This document shows positions 26,627 through 36,219 of a DNA stretch of 64,000 nt, one piece after another. The notes beneath the pieces were generated by a model that did no database searches, was not told the DNA's origin, and saw only the letters and a program-made list of their open reading frames with translations. Location: NCBI RefSeq assembly GCF_016650635.1, contig NZ_JAEKFI010000002.1, forward strand, positions 62,001-126,000. The letters run 5' to 3'. Each line of letters begins with the position of its first letter. Within the stretch, counting starts at the first letter, position 1. The DNA comes from Pseudomonas sp. TH43. GTDB taxonomy: Bacteria > Pseudomonadota > Gammaproteobacteria > Pseudomonadales > Pseudomonadaceae. The position numbers and the translations under genes are program-made.

Positions 26627-27013
26627 TTGTTCGAGTAGGCGGCCAGTGCTGGTCTCTGGCTTACAAGGTTTATCGGGCTTCCCACAGTACTGGGCCAACG
26701 TGAAAAAAATTGGCGGCCTCAGCTGCTTCACACGGCGTAAGGGCTGGATCTCAGCGCGGAGATCTTTCTAACCGTGTACCCTTCGGAGCGCGCCCCACGC
26801 TCCCTTGCTATCCGCTTGCGCATCAGTCTGCGTCTTCGCCTACACCTTTGAGCCTAGCAAAAGGTCGCGAATACGGAGCAAGGTTTTTAGACTGATTTCA
26901 GCTTTGCCCCTCAAGTCCAGTAACTGAAGCACCTATCGCCCCTGACGCACTCTGGCCGGCTCAACGCCTGTGCGGTTTTGCCTGCATGGAGATGTTGGCT
27001 GTGCTGGCTTAAT

Positions 27014-27148
27014 CGATGGCTTCAGGAAATCGCCCGCGAACTGGACATATCGCCGTTCACGGAACGCATCCACGTGTCGTCGCTGTTGCGCACACTCAAC
27101 GTGCCCTCGCGCGCAGCCGCCGCCGTAAAATACACAGGAACCCTGTAG
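27014..27148 (+). pseudogene. remnant of a LuxR-type response regulator (C-terminal HTH only)
   Basis: An open stretch reads [20 protein letters not shown] then [18 protein letters not shown], which is clearly the LuxR/NarL helix-turn-helix that ends response regulators. No receiver domain or start codon is upstream. The region 26630-27010 has no intact gene, and a shift of frame is likely near 27010. The reading frame ends in a TAG supplied by the REP element that begins at 27144. It is a dead remnant. Confidence 0.75.
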
Positions 27149-27228
27149 GAGCTGCCGCAGGCTGCGATCTTTTGATTTTGTTTTTAAAAGACAAGATCAA
27201 AAGATCGCAGCCTGCGGCAGCTCCTACA
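27144..27228. repeat. inverted REP pair (TGTAGGAGCTGCCGCAGGCTGCGATCTTTTGAT type)
   Basis: A near-perfect inverted repeat with arms of about 38 bp around TTTGTTTTTAAAAGACA. It truncates the LuxR remnant and lies just beyond the stop of the convergent symporter gene. Confidence 0.85.
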
Positions 27229-27233
27229 TGGGG

Positions 27234-28232
27234 TTATGGGTCGACCTGGGCCATCAACTCCGGCACTGATTCCGGGCGCTTTGCGTAACGCTGGGCCAGC
27301 ACGGCACAGACCATCAACTGGATCTGGTGGAACAGCATCAGCGGCAGAATCAGCACGCCGATGGTGCTGCCGGCGAACAATACCTGCGCCATGGGAACGC
27401 CTGTGGCCAGGCTCTTTTTAGAACCGCAGAACAGGATGGTGATGCGGTCTTCCTGACTGAAACCGAACACTTTGCCCAACAGCGTCGACGCCAGCAACAC
27501 CAGCGCCAGCAGGATGCAGCAGACCACCACCAACCCCAACAGCTCGATGACCGGAATCTGGTGCCAGATGCCTTCGTTGACCGCTTCGCTGAACGCGCCG
27601 TAGACCACCAGCAGAATCGAGCCCTGATCGACAAATTTCAGCCAGTTTTTATTGCGCCCGACCCACGCGCCGATCCAGCGACGGGCGATCTGCCCGGCAA
27701 TGAATGGCAGTAGCAACTGCACGCTGATTTTCAAGATCGCATCAAGGGTCGAACCGCCGTCGCCGTGGACGTCGAGCAGCAGCGTCACCAGCAATGGCGT
27801 GAGGAAAATCCCGAACAGGCTCGATGCGGCCGCGCTGCAAATCGCCGCTGGAATGTTGCCCCGAGCCAGAGAAGTGAAGGCAATCGCCGACTGCACGGTG
27901 GCTGGAAGTGCGCACAGATACAGCATGCCCATGTACAACTTGTCGCCGATCAACGGCGACAGCAGCGGTTTCAGCGCCAGGCCCAGTAACGGGAAAAGGA
28001 CAAACGTCAGGCCGAACACCAACAGATGCAGGCGCCAGTGGCCGGCGCCGGCAATGATCGATTCACGGGAAAGTTTGGCGCCGTGCAGGAAAAACAGCAG
28101 CGCAATCGCCAGGTTGGTCAGCCAGCCGAAGCCAACCGCGACCTGACCGCTGGCCGGCAGGAAGCTGGCCAGCAGCACGACGCCAATCAGCGTCAGGGTG
28201 AAGTTGTCGGGCAAAAATCTTGGGCGAGTCAT
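27234..28232 (-). CDS. SBF-like bile acid:sodium symporter family protein (YfeH-like)
   Basis: A 332-residue inner-membrane protein with about ten hydrophobic helices starting MTRPRFLPDNFTLTLIGVVLLASFLP. Typical segments include FFLHGAKLSRE, LCALPATVQSAIAFTSLARGN (in parts) and FCGSKKSLATGVPMA, which place it in the SBF-like (PF13593) branch. Substrates of these bacterial transporters are mostly unknown organic anions. It is divergent from the AraC-type regulator at 28317, which may control it. Confidence 0.87.
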   Translation of the reverse strand: MTRPRFLPDNFTLTLIGVVLLASFLPASGQVAVGFGWLTNLAIALLFFLHGAKLSRESIIAGAGHWRLHLLVFGLTFVLFPLLGLALKPLLSPLIGDKLYMGMLYLCALPATVQSAIAFTSLARGNIPAAICSAAASSLFGIFLTPLLVTLLLDVHGDGGSTLDAILKISVQLLLPFIAGQIARRWIGAWVGRNKNWLKFVDQGSILLVVYGAFSEAVNEGIWHQIPVIELLGLVVVCCILLALVLLASTLLGKVFGFSQEDRITILFCGSKKSLATGVPMAQVLFAGSTIGVLILPLMLFHQIQLMVCAVLAQRYAKRPESVPELMAQVDP

Positions 28233-28316
28233 GGTGTTTTTATCCGGGGGTTGCCAGTGCGTGCTGACGACTCTAACGTGACTGTAAATTACCGACTAAC
28301 GCCGAAGGGCCACAAG

Positions 28317-29105
28317 ATGCCGCCTAAAGGACACGACAAAAGCATCCGGCGCAGTATTCCCGGGCTGCCCAGCCTGCCGCGCCCGCTCTACGGACGCACC
28401 GAATCGCTGCCCAATCGCGCCCTGACCCGCCGCCACAGCCACCCATGGGTGCAATTGTCCTACGCGATTCAGGGTGTGCTGGAAGTACAGACCAGCGCCG
28501 GCCGCTTCGTCGCGCCGCCAGAGCGCGCGGTGTGGATTCCGGCGGGTGTGCCGCATCGGGTGTTCAGTTCGCCGCAGACCGAGATGCGCAGCCTGTACAT
28601 CGATTGCAGCGTTGCCGGCTGGGCGGTTGGGCACTGTCATGTGCTCGGCGTGAATGACTTGCTCAGGGAGCTGATTCGCGCATTCAGTCAGGTGCCGGTG
28701 GAATATGACCAGAGTGGCCCACATGGACGTCTCGCCCAAGTGATCCTCGACCAACTGGCCGACGCCCCAGCCATCGACCTGATGCTGCCGCTGCCCCAGG
28801 ACGCGCGTTTGCGGCAGATCTACCAGAGCCTGGAGCAGCATCCGGAACAACAGACCACGTTGAGCCATTGGAGCGAAAAATTCGGCGTCACTGAAAAAAC
28901 CCTGACCCGTCTGTTCCTGCGTGACACCGGCCTGACCTTCCGCGCCTGGCGCCAGCGCTTGCGCCTGCTTGGCGCACTGACGCCGCTGGAGAAAGGCGAA
29001 CGCGTGACAGACGTGGCACTGGCCTGCGGGTACGACTCGACGTCGGCATTTATCGCCGCGTTCCGCCAGCAATTTGGCGAAACACCGGGGGAGTTTTTTC
29101 GTTGA
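28317..29105 (+). CDS. AraC-family transcriptional regulator with cupin sensor
   Basis: A 262-residue regulator. The N-terminal cupin half starts at RRHSHPWVQLSYAIQGVLEV (metal-type histidines) and includes PPERAVWIPAGVPHRV. The C-terminal double HTH reads LSHWSEKFGVTEKTLTRLFL, then VTDVALACGYDSTSAFIAAFR. An open frame continues far upstream, but ATG 28317 is taken because upstream codons overlap the divergent symporter gene and lack family similarity. A role in controlling the neighbouring symporter is inferred. Confidence 0.85.
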   Translation: MPPKGHDKSIRRSIPGLPSLPRPLYGRTESLPNRALTRRHSHPWVQLSYAIQGVLEVQTSAGRFVAPPERAVWIPAGVPHRVFSSPQTEMRSLYIDCSVAGWAVGHCHVLGVNDLLRELIRAFSQVPVEYDQSGPHGRLAQVILDQLADAPAIDLMLPLPQDARLRQIYQSLEQHPEQQTTLSHWSEKFGVTEKTLTRLFLRDTGLTFRAWRQRLRLLGALTPLEKGERVTDVALACGYDSTSAFIAAFRQQFGETPGEFFR

Positions 29106-29331
29106 GACTACTTGCAAAACGAAATGTCGGTGGTCATCGCTGAAGATGCTGCTCAGTGAGGGGTTGTGCCATGGGGCTCACCGGCTAAACAACGAAGATT
29201 GGGAGCGTGATCGCCCGACACTTCGTTTTTATCGAACTCTGCCGCAGAAATAAACGATTTTTCTTCCACGCAAACTCGTCGCTAGCATGAGCTCGACTGA
29301 CCCCGAGCCCATAAAAGATCAGGAGCGTGCA

Positions 29332-30315
29332 ATGTCAGCCCACGTCATCAATATCGGCGAACCCTGGATGTGGGGCGCCTTCATCGTCTTCGTTCTGGCC
29401 ATGCTGGCATTGGATCTGTTTGTGTTCGGGGGGCGCAAGGCGCATCGGGTGTCAGTGCGCGAAGCCTTGTCCTGGGTCATTGCCTGGTGCTTGTTGGCGT
29501 TGAGTTTCGCCGCCCTGCTCTGGTGGTACCTGAACGGCACGTTCGGCACCGACATCGCCCGGCAGAAAACCCTGGAATTTCTCATCGGTTATCTGATCGA
29601 GCAATCGCTGTCGATCGATAACATGTTCATCTTCGTGATGATCTTTGGCTACTTCGCCGTACCGCCGGAGTTGCAGCGACGGGTGCTGCTGTACGGCGTA
29701 CTCGGGGCGATCGTGATGCGCGCGGCGATGATTTTCGCCGGCGTGTGGCTGGTGTCGCAGTTCGAGTGGTTGCTGTATGCCTTCGGCGTGTTCCTGGTCA
29801 TCACCGGAATCAAGATGCTGGTGTTCGCCGAGCAACAACCGGACCTCGACAACAACCCGTTGCTGCGTTGGGTGCGCGGGCACTTGCGCATCACCAGCGG
29901 CTTCCATGGCGAGCGGTTTTTCATCCTGCAAAACGGCGTACGCTGGGCGACGCCGATGTTTCTGGTGTTGGTGTTGATCGAGGCCAGTGACTTGATGTTC
30001 GCGGTCGACAGCATCCCGGCGATCTTCGCCGTGACCACTGACCCGTTCATTATCTTCACCTCGAACATCTTCGCGATCATGGGCCTACGGGCGCTGTACT
30101 TCCTGCTGGCGGACATGGCTGAACGCTTTCACTTGCTCAAGTACGGCCTGGCGATTGTGCTGGTATTCATCGGTGGAAAAATGGTGGCGATGCCGTGGTT
30201 CCACCTGCCGGTGGAATGGTCGTTGGCGGTGGTGGGTGGGGTCATCCTCGGCTCAGTCCTGCTGAGTCTGGTGACGAGCAAAAACAAAGCCCCCGGACAA
30301 AACTCAAACCTGTAG
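29332..30315 (+). CDS. TerC/Alx-family integral membrane protein
   Basis: A 327-residue inner-membrane protein with nine or so helices. The family's acidic motifs are present: ALDLFVFGG, EQSLSIDNMFIFVMIF (SIDN) and LIEASDLMFAVDSIPAIFAV (two acidic residues). Related proteins (Alx, MeeY) export manganese or help metallate secreted enzymes. AGGAGCGTGC precedes ATG 29332. The TAG stop lies inside the REPIN that starts at 30311, so the last codons were probably set by that insertion. Confidence 0.9.
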   Translation: MSAHVINIGEPWMWGAFIVFVLAMLALDLFVFGGRKAHRVSVREALSWVIAWCLLALSFAALLWWYLNGTFGTDIARQKTLEFLIGYLIEQSLSIDNMFIFVMIFGYFAVPPELQRRVLLYGVLGAIVMRAAMIFAGVWLVSQFEWLLYAFGVFLVITGIKMLVFAEQQPDLDNNPLLRWVRGHLRITSGFHGERFFILQNGVRWATPMFLVLVLIEASDLMFAVDSIPAIFAVTTDPFIIFTSNIFAIMGLRALYFLLADMAERFHLLKYGLAIVLVFIGGKMVAMPWFHLPVEWSLAVVGGVILGSVLLSLVTSKNKAPGQNSNL

Positions 30316-30402
30316 GAGCCGAGCTTGCTCGCGAAGAGGCCGGCACACCAAATATGAATATTGGATGTGCCGACGCTTTCGCGAGCAAGCTCGGCTCCTA
30401 CA
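30311..30402. repeat. REPIN (TGTAGGAGCCGAGCTTGCTCGCG type)
   Basis: The arms TGTAGGAGCCGAGCTTGCTC and GAGCAAGCTCGGCTCCTACA are inverted. It lies between the convergent terC and binding-protein genes and overlaps the terC stop codon. Confidence 0.88.
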
Positions 30403-30412
30403 AAGGGCGGGT

Positions 30413-31513
30413 TTATTTATCGGACTTGATGCTGGTCCAGACGCGGGTGCGTACGCGTTCGAGTTTTTGCGGCAACGGCTGGACCACGTAGAGGGTTTTC
30501 AGGGCTTCTGGCGTTGGCGTCAGGTTCGGGTTGTCGGTGATCTCTTTGTTGATCAGCGCCATCGAATCCTTGTTCGCGTTCGGGTAGCCGAGGAAATCAC
30601 TGATCGGTGCGATGACTTTCGGATCAAGCAAGGTGTTGAGGAACTCGTGGGCCTCTTCGACGTTTTTCGCGCTCTTCGGAATGGCAAAAGTGTCGAACCA
30701 GATCGGCGCGCCTTCCTTCGGCAAGCGCCAGTCGACCACCACGCCGTTGCCCGCCTCTTTGGCGCGATTGCCGAACTGGTAGAAACTGCCGGAGTAACCG
30801 ATGGCCACGCAGATGTCGCCGTTGGCGATGTCGGTCATGTACTTGGCCGAATTGAAGTAGGTCACGTAGGGGCGAACCTTGAGCATCAGCTCCTTGGCTT
30901 TTTCATAGTCGGCGGGGTTCTGACTGTTCGGGTCGAGGCCGAGATAATGCAAGGCCAGCGGCAGGATTTCCGACGGCGAATCAAGCATCGCCACGCCGCA
31001 GGATTTGAGCTTTTCCATGTTCTCCGGTTTGAACACCAGATCCCAACTGTCCACCGGCGCGTTGTCGCCCAGGGCAGCCTTGACCTTGGCCGGGTTGAAG
31101 CCGATCAGCACCGTGCCGACCATGTAAGGCACGCCGTACTGGTTGCCGGGGTCGTTCTTGTCCAGCAGTTTCAACAGCGCCGGGTCCTGGTGACTCCAGT
31201 TCGGCAGCTTCGACTTGTCGAGTTTCTGGAACACACCGGCCTTGATCTGCGTGTCGAGGAACTGGTTCGACGGCACAACGAGGTCATAGCCGGAGTTACC
31301 GGTGAGCAGTTTGGCTTCCAGGGATTCATTGGTGTCGAAGGTGTCCCAGGTCACTTTGATGCCGCTTTTTGCTGCGAAGTCCTTGGGTACGGCCGGCAGA
31401 ATGTAGTCGGCCCAGTTATAAACCCGCAGTTCGCGTTGCTCGGCCTGGACGGCGCTGGCCAGCAGCGTCAGTCCACACACGGTGGCACCCAGAATGCGTT
31501 TCATCGTGACCAT
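30413..31513 (-). CDS. periplasmic polyamine-type binding protein (PotF/SpuD-like), orphan
   Basis: A 366-residue secreted protein with a signal peptide (RILGATVCGLTLLASAVQA) and a mature start at EQRELRVYNWADYILP, the PotF/SpuD signature. YDLVVPSNQFLDTQIKAGVF and AIGYSGSFYQFGNR line the ligand pocket in relatives. No permease or ATPase gene is adjacent, so it must use a transporter encoded elsewhere or act as a sensor. The start at 31513 (GGGGA upstream) is used; ATG 31504 is an alternative. No regulon palindrome was seen upstream. Confidence 0.87.
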   Translation of the reverse strand: MVTMKRILGATVCGLTLLASAVQAEQRELRVYNWADYILPAVPKDFAAKSGIKVTWDTFDTNESLEAKLLTGNSGYDLVVPSNQFLDTQIKAGVFQKLDKSKLPNWSHQDPALLKLLDKNDPGNQYGVPYMVGTVLIGFNPAKVKAALGDNAPVDSWDLVFKPENMEKLKSCGVAMLDSPSEILPLALHYLGLDPNSQNPADYEKAKELMLKVRPYVTYFNSAKYMTDIANGDICVAIGYSGSFYQFGNRAKEAGNGVVVDWRLPKEGAPIWFDTFAIPKSAKNVEEAHEFLNTLLDPKVIAPISDFLGYPNANKDSMALINKEITDNPNLTPTPEALKTLYVVQPLPQKLERVRTRVWTSIKSDK

Positions 31514-31874
31514 GGTTGTATCCCCAGAATGCGGCGTGAGTTCGATGGTTTTTATGTTCTGTACACGGCAGCGGCTGTAAAGGTAGCCGGGGTAAAAAAG
31601 GTCCAGCGTCTAGTTGTGGCTTTGATTCTTGCCGACAGCGTAGACGGATCACAGTGGGGGATGGGCCAAAAGGGGATCGATGTGGCCAATATGAATGACC
31701 ACCCGGATGCGCGAGCATCCCGCGAATCACTTGTAGCGAGGGGATTTATCCCCGATGGGCTGCGAAGCGGCCCCCCCGTTCAATCCTGGGGAGAAACGCA
31801 TTCGCTGATTTGACGACTGCTTCGCAGCCGATCGGGGATAAATCCCCTCGCCACAGTTTTGGCTGCGGGGGGAC
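31514..31874. other. intergenic region with repeat, no gene
   Basis: The first 215 bp are the leader and promoter region of the binding-protein gene, with no clear regulatory motif seen. The rest is the inverted repeat at 31732-31855. Confidence 0.6.
31732..31855. repeat. inverted repeat (GGGGATTTATCCCC family)
   Basis: The left arm TGTAGCGAGGGGATTTATCC and right arm GGATAAATCCCCTCGCCACA flank a middle section with its own shorter dyad (GGCTGCGAAGC / GCTTCGCAGCC). Other members are at 14129-14262 and 46003-46104. Confidence 0.8.
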
Positions 31875-33287
31875 TTAGTCTGTGTAGCCCAGTTGTGCCA
31901 CCCTGCTCTGTTGAGCCTGGCCACGTGTCGCTAGGCAGTAATACAGCGGCACCGTGACCACCAGGCCGACCAGCCACGACAGATCCGCACCATCGACCAG
32001 GTTGGCGTAAGGCCCGACATACAACGAGGTGTTGGCGAACGGCAACTGCACGATGATGCCGATGAAGTAGGCAACGATCGCGTGCAGATTGAAACGACCA
32101 TAAATGCCACCGTCAGCCTGGAAGATCGAGGCGATGTCGTAGCAACCGCGCTTGATCAGGTAGAAATCGATCAGGTTGATCGACGCCCACGGCACCAGCA
32201 CCAGCAACAGCGCCAGAATCAGCCCGATGAACTGGGAAATGAAATCCGCCGAAGCTCCAAGCGCCACCACACAGCAACCCGCCAACACCACGCTCGACAA
32301 CACCACGCGCACTTTGATGCTCGGCGTCCATTGACTGGCAAACGTCTGGATCGAGGTGATGATCGACAGCACCGCGCCGTACAGATTGAGCGCGTTGTGG
32401 CTGATGATATTGAGCAGAAACAGCACCATCAGAATCGGCCCCAACCACCCGGTCGACTGCTTGACCGCGACCATCGCCTCGGTGCCTTCCGGGGTCGCCA
32501 GCACCGCAACGGCGCCGAAGCTGAACGACAGAATCGTGCCCAGCGTCGCCCCGAGATACGTGGCCCAGAACGGCTTGGCGATGCCGATGTCCGCCGGCAA
32601 GTAGCGCGAATAGTCAGAGACGTACGGCGAGAAGCTGATCTGCCAGATGATCCCGAGCGACACCGTCGCCAACCAGCCCGACAGGTTGAAGCTGCCGCGC
32701 GTGAGGAAGTCCGTCGGCAAGTCATGGCTGAAGATATAGATGAACCCGGCCAGCAACGCGCTGCCCATCACCCAGGTGCCGATGCGATTCAGCGTGTGAA
32801 TGAAGTTGTAACCGATCACACCAATCGCTGTGGCTGCCAACGCACCGACCAGAATGCTCAGCGGCGCCGGCACTGACGGCGCGATGCCGACAATGGACTT
32901 ACCGGCAAGCACAATGTTGGAAATGAAGAAACCGATGTAGATGAGCGCCGCGAAGAACACGATCAGCAGCGCACCATAACGGCCGAACTGACCGCGACTC
33001 TGGACCATTTGCGGAATGCCCATGCGCGGACCTTGCGCCGAGGCCAGCGCAATCACCACGCCGCCGATCATGTGCCCCAGCGCAATCGCCAGCAGCCCCC
33101 AGAACAAATCGAGATGGAACACCTGAACCACCATGGCGCCGGTGACGATGGGCAGTGGCGCAATGTTGGTGCTGAACCAAAGGGTGAAAAGGTCGCGGGC
33201 CTTCCCGTGGCGTTCCGCGAGTGGGACGTAGTCGACCGTGTGATTCTCGATCAACGGATCTTGCCGGGACATCTGGGACATATGCAT
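31875..33287 (-). CDS. NCS1-family nucleobase/hydantoin-type permease (copy 1)
   Basis: A 470-residue, 12-helix cytosine/purine permease-family transporter. Features include DLFTLWFSTNIAPLPIVTGA at the start of helix 1, SAQGPRMGIPQMVQSRGQFG and SFSPYVSDYSRYLP. NCS1 members carry cytosine, uracil, purines, hydantoins, allantoin, thiamine or vitamin B6. Operator D lies about 80 bp upstream, so uptake is co-regulated with the monooxygenase system. A clear paralogue is at 51268-52686. The substrate is not determinable here. Confidence 0.88.
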   Translation of the reverse strand: MHMSQMSRQDPLIENHTVDYVPLAERHGKARDLFTLWFSTNIAPLPIVTGAMVVQVFHLDLFWGLLAIALGHMIGGVVIALASAQGPRMGIPQMVQSRGQFGRYGALLIVFFAALIYIGFFISNIVLAGKSIVGIAPSVPAPLSILVGALAATAIGVIGYNFIHTLNRIGTWVMGSALLAGFIYIFSHDLPTDFLTRGSFNLSGWLATVSLGIIWQISFSPYVSDYSRYLPADIGIAKPFWATYLGATLGTILSFSFGAVAVLATPEGTEAMVAVKQSTGWLGPILMVLFLLNIISHNALNLYGAVLSIITSIQTFASQWTPSIKVRVVLSSVVLAGCCVVALGASADFISQFIGLILALLLVLVPWASINLIDFYLIKRGCYDIASIFQADGGIYGRFNLHAIVAYFIGIIVQLPFANTSLYVGPYANLVDGADLSWLVGLVVTVPLYYCLATRGQAQQSRVAQLGYTD

Positions 33288-33365
33288 GAACTCGAGTTTG
33301 TCTGTTCTTATCGTTGTATGAAGCCAAACCGGGGGGACTCTCTGGCCGCCCCTCAGATGCCAACC

Positions 33366-33393
33366 ATATTATGGTATTCCACACTTTGCACAA
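33366..33393 (-). promoter_or_regulatory. regulon operator D with promoter of the NCS1 permease
   Basis: On the minus strand TTGTGC (33388-33393), a 16-bp spacer ending TGGAATACCA, then TAATAT (33366-33371). The arrangement is nearly the same as operator C, including the AAAG after the -35. Confidence 0.72.
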
Positions 33394-33527
33394 GACTGAT
33401 CCGCTGATTTGCACGCTATCTGATCCGCTATCCTCGCTGAACCCGCCCTCCTTTAGCTAGACAAAAGCCCCGTAAACATTGCGTTTCTCACGAAAGTGGC
33501 ACGTTTATCGGTTCACCTAAAAAGATC

Positions 33528-33555
33528 TTGCAAAGAAGGTATTACGGTATACCAT
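33528..33555 (+). promoter_or_regulatory. regulon operator E with promoter of flavin reductase copy 2
   Basis: TTGCAA (33528-33533), 16 bp, then TACCAT (33550-33555), with CGGTATACCAT in between. It matches operator A closely, including TATTAYGGTATACCATCAGA. The flavin reductase starts 50 bp downstream. Confidence 0.74.
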
Positions 33556-33605
33556 CAGACCTACAAACAAATAAAAACCGAGTCAAAACACCCGAGGACC
33601 ACCCA

Positions 33606-34091
33606 ATGATCGATGCCGCCATCTACAAACAAGTCATGGGCTCGTTCCCGTCCGGCGTCACTGTTATCACCACGCTGGACGACGACGGTCAGATCGTCGG
33701 CCTGACCGCCAGCGCCTTCAGCTCGTTATCGATGGAGCCGGCGTTGGTGCTGTTCTGCCCCAACTACAGCTCCGACTCCTATCCGGTTTTAATCAAGAAC
33801 AAACGTTTTGCCATTCATGTTTTGTCCGGCGGCCAGCAAACCGAAGCCTACGCTTTCGCCCGTAAAGGCAAGGACAAGGCGCAAGGCATCGAGTGGACAT
33901 TGAGCGAGCTGGGCAACCCGATCCTGGCCAATGCAACGGCGGTGATCGAGTGCGAGTTGTGGCGCGAATATGAAGGGGGCGACCACGCGATCATGGTCGG
34001 CGCCGTGAAGAACCTCATCGTTCCCGAACAGATCGCCGGGCCACTGGTTTACTGCCACGGCAAAATGGGCGCCCTGCCCGTTGTGGCCTGA
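33606..34091 (+). CDS. flavin reductase, RutF/HpaC-like (copy 2)
   Basis: 161 residues, the same length as copy 1 at 10129-10614 and by eye about three-quarters identical (shared SFPSGVTV, PALVLFCPNY, ECELWREY, GDHAI, VGAVKNLI). It should supply reduced FMN to the luciferase-like monooxygenase at 36382. It has its own regulon promoter (operator E) and a GAGGACC site before the ATG. A single monooxygenase with two reductases is unusual and may reflect a second flavin-using step or simple duplication. Confidence 0.88.
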   Translation: MIDAAIYKQVMGSFPSGVTVITTLDDDGQIVGLTASAFSSLSMEPALVLFCPNYSSDSYPVLIKNKRFAIHVLSGGQQTEAYAFARKGKDKAQGIEWTLSELGNPILANATAVIECELWREYEGGDHAIMVGAVKNLIVPEQIAGPLVYCHGKMGALPVVA

Positions 34092-34114
34092 TCCCCCAAT
34101 CAACACATAGCCCA

Positions 34115-34203
34115 TGTGGGAGCGAGCCTGCTCGCGAAGCGGTTGCGTCAGACAACAATGTGTTGAATGACACAGCGCCTTCGCGAGCAGGCTCGCTCCC
34201 ACA
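34115..34203. repeat. REPIN (TGTGGGAGCGAGCCTGCTCGCG type)
   Basis: The inverted arms TGTGGGAGCGAGCCTGCTCG and CGAGCAGGCTCGCTCCCACA lie between the flavin reductase and the convergent chemoreceptor. Confidence 0.88.
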
Positions 34204-34231
34204 GGTTTTTAGGGTGTTTGGGCTGGCGGGG

Positions 34232-36178
34232 TCAGGTACGGAACCGGCTCACCAGCTGATTCAACGTCTGCGACAACGCCGTCAGGTTCTGCGCATCCTG
34301 CCGCGTCGAATCTGCCAGGCTCGCGACCAACTGCGCATCGCCATGAATCTGGCTGATGTGCCGATTGATGTCCTCGGCTACTTGATGCTGTTCCTCTGCC
34401 GCTGTGGCGATCTGCGTGTTCATGTTGCGGATCACGTCCACCGACTCACGAATCAACCCGAAACTCGCCCGCGCCTCGTTGATCGACACCACGGTTTCTT
34501 GCGACACCTCAAGGCTGGCGTGCATCTGCTTGCCCATCTGATGGGTGCGCCGCGCCAGATTGCCGAGCAAGGCATCGATCTCGCCCGTGGAGTCGGCCGT
34601 ACGTTTGGCCAGTGCACGGACTTCATCCGCGACCACGGCAAAACCACGGCCCTGCTCACCGGCTCGCGCGGCCTCGATAGCAGCATTCAACGCCAGCAAA
34701 TTAGTCTGTTCGGCGATGGATCGAATGGTGCCGAGGATCGACTGGATATCGTTGCTGTCTTGCTCCAGTTGCTGCATCGACTCGGCGCTGTGGCCGATCT
34801 CCTGGCTCAGACGTCCGACGTTATTCACCGCCGCATCGATCTGCTGCTGCCCGGTACGGGCCTGCCGCTGACCGTTGTCCGCCGAGTCTGCTGCCTGACT
34901 GCACGACCGCGCGACCTCGTTGGAAGTGGCGACCATTTCATGAAACGCCGTCGAGACCATGTCCACCGCCTCGCGCTGGCGTGAAGCAACTTCGGCCATT
35001 TCCGCCGAGACTTCAGTGGCGCTGCCTGAGCTGCTGTGAATCTGTCCGGCCGCCTGACCGATGCGTTGAATCAACGTGCGAATGGCTTCGAGAAACTGAT
35101 TGAACCAGCCGGCCAACTGCGCCGTTTCGTCCTGCCCGCGCACGTCAAGTCGCGCCGTCAGATCACCTTCACCTTGCGCGATGCCTTCCAGCCCGCTGGC
35201 CACCCCGCGAATCGGCTTGACCATCAACCCGGCAAACCACGCCCCGGCCACAGCGAACAGCAGCGCGCAAGCGACCGCAATAGCGGCGATGATCCAGGTC
35301 AGACGTGTCGCCCCGGCCATGACTTCGCTGGCCTTGACCACACCGACAAAGCGCCAGCCCAACACCTCTGACGGCCAGACCAACGCCATGTAACGCTCGC
35401 CGGCCAGTTCAACTTCCACAAGACCTTTGCCCGCCTCGGCCAGTTGTTTGTAGCCGTCGCCCAAAGCGTCAAGTTGCTTGAAGTTGTGCGCCGGATCACT
35501 TGGGTCGACGAGCACCGTATTGTCAGCTTCCATCAGCATCAGATAACCGCTGTCGCCGAGGCGAATTTGCTTGACCAGATCGGTCAGTTGCTTGAGCGAC
35601 ACATCGATATTCACCACCCCGGCATTGCTGCCCAGTTGGTTATTGAAGCTGCGCACCGTGCTGACCAGCACCACGTCATCAGCCGCCCAGTAATAAGCAT
35701 CAGTGCGCAGCGTCTTGCCGGGATTGGCCATCGCGGTTTTGTACCAGGGCCGCGTGCGCGGGTCGTAATTAGCCAGCTTCGGATCGCCCGGCCAGAACAG
35801 ATACCCGCCCTGCTCCGTGCCCAGCGACAGATAGGTGTACGCCGGATGCGCCTTGGCCAGCCCGGCAAACAGCTGGAACAGTTGTGGGTCCTGCGGCCCC
35901 ATCGGCACCTGCGCCGCATCACTGCTCAGATAACGTTTGAGGCTGGCGTCGATGCCCTGCAATTGCGGATGCTCGGCCAGATACGCGACGTTCTGGCTGA
36001 TGCCCTCGAAGAACAGCTGCATGGCGTTTTCGACCTGGCGTACTTCCCTCCCGGTGCTGTCGATAAAGTTGTCCCGCGCGCCATCCCGTACATTGAGGAT
36101 GATCAACACAGCCACCAGCAACACCGGCAGGCTGGCGATCACCGCGAACGCCAGGGTCAATTTTTGTTTGATGTTCAT
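34232..36178 (-). CDS. methyl-accepting chemotaxis protein with dCache ligand domain
   Basis: A 648-residue receptor. Helix 1 spans about 8-28. The periplasmic dCache domain (about 35-275) contains [13 protein letters not shown], a Y, then VVNIDVS. This follows in outline the Y-R-W-Y...D pattern reported for amino-acid-binding dCache_1 domains. Helix 2 spans about 290-315, HAMP about 317-370, and the signalling hairpin tip reads [37 protein letters not shown]. It lacks a CheR/CheB-tethering pentapeptide. Divergent from the monooxygenase with operator F between them, it probably steers cells toward the pathway substrate. Confidence 0.9.
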   Translation of the reverse strand: MNIKQKLTLAFAVIASLPVLLVAVLIILNVRDGARDNFIDSTGREVRQVENAMQLFFEGISQNVAYLAEHPQLQGIDASLKRYLSSDAAQVPMGPQDPQLFQLFAGLAKAHPAYTYLSLGTEQGGYLFWPGDPKLANYDPRTRPWYKTAMANPGKTLRTDAYYWAADDVVLVSTVRSFNNQLGSNAGVVNIDVSLKQLTDLVKQIRLGDSGYLMLMEADNTVLVDPSDPAHNFKQLDALGDGYKQLAEAGKGLVEVELAGERYMALVWPSEVLGWRFVGVVKASEVMAGATRLTWIIAAIAVACALLFAVAGAWFAGLMVKPIRGVASGLEGIAQGEGDLTARLDVRGQDETAQLAGWFNQFLEAIRTLIQRIGQAAGQIHSSSGSATEVSAEMAEVASRQREAVDMVSTAFHEMVATSNEVARSCSQAADSADNGQRQARTGQQQIDAAVNNVGRLSQEIGHSAESMQQLEQDSNDIQSILGTIRSIAEQTNLLALNAAIEAARAGEQGRGFAVVADEVRALAKRTADSTGEIDALLGNLARRTHQMGKQMHASLEVSQETVVSINEARASFGLIRESVDVIRNMNTQIATAAEEQHQVAEDINRHISQIHGDAQLVASLADSTRQDAQNLTALSQTLNQLVSRFRT

Positions 36179-36219
36179 CTACTGCGCCTTCCTTGTTCGA
36201 AGTGTCGGTCAGAAATATT

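Noticed and set aside
26640..27010. Possible gene between the CBS/CGL operon and the symporter
   Set aside because: Only short open frames without family resemblance. Only the LuxR HTH remnant at its end is recognisable.
29106..29331. yybP-ykoY (manganese) riboswitch upstream of terC
   Set aside because: Known in front of some TerC/Alx genes, but I could not find the conserved core or its paired elements in this leader.
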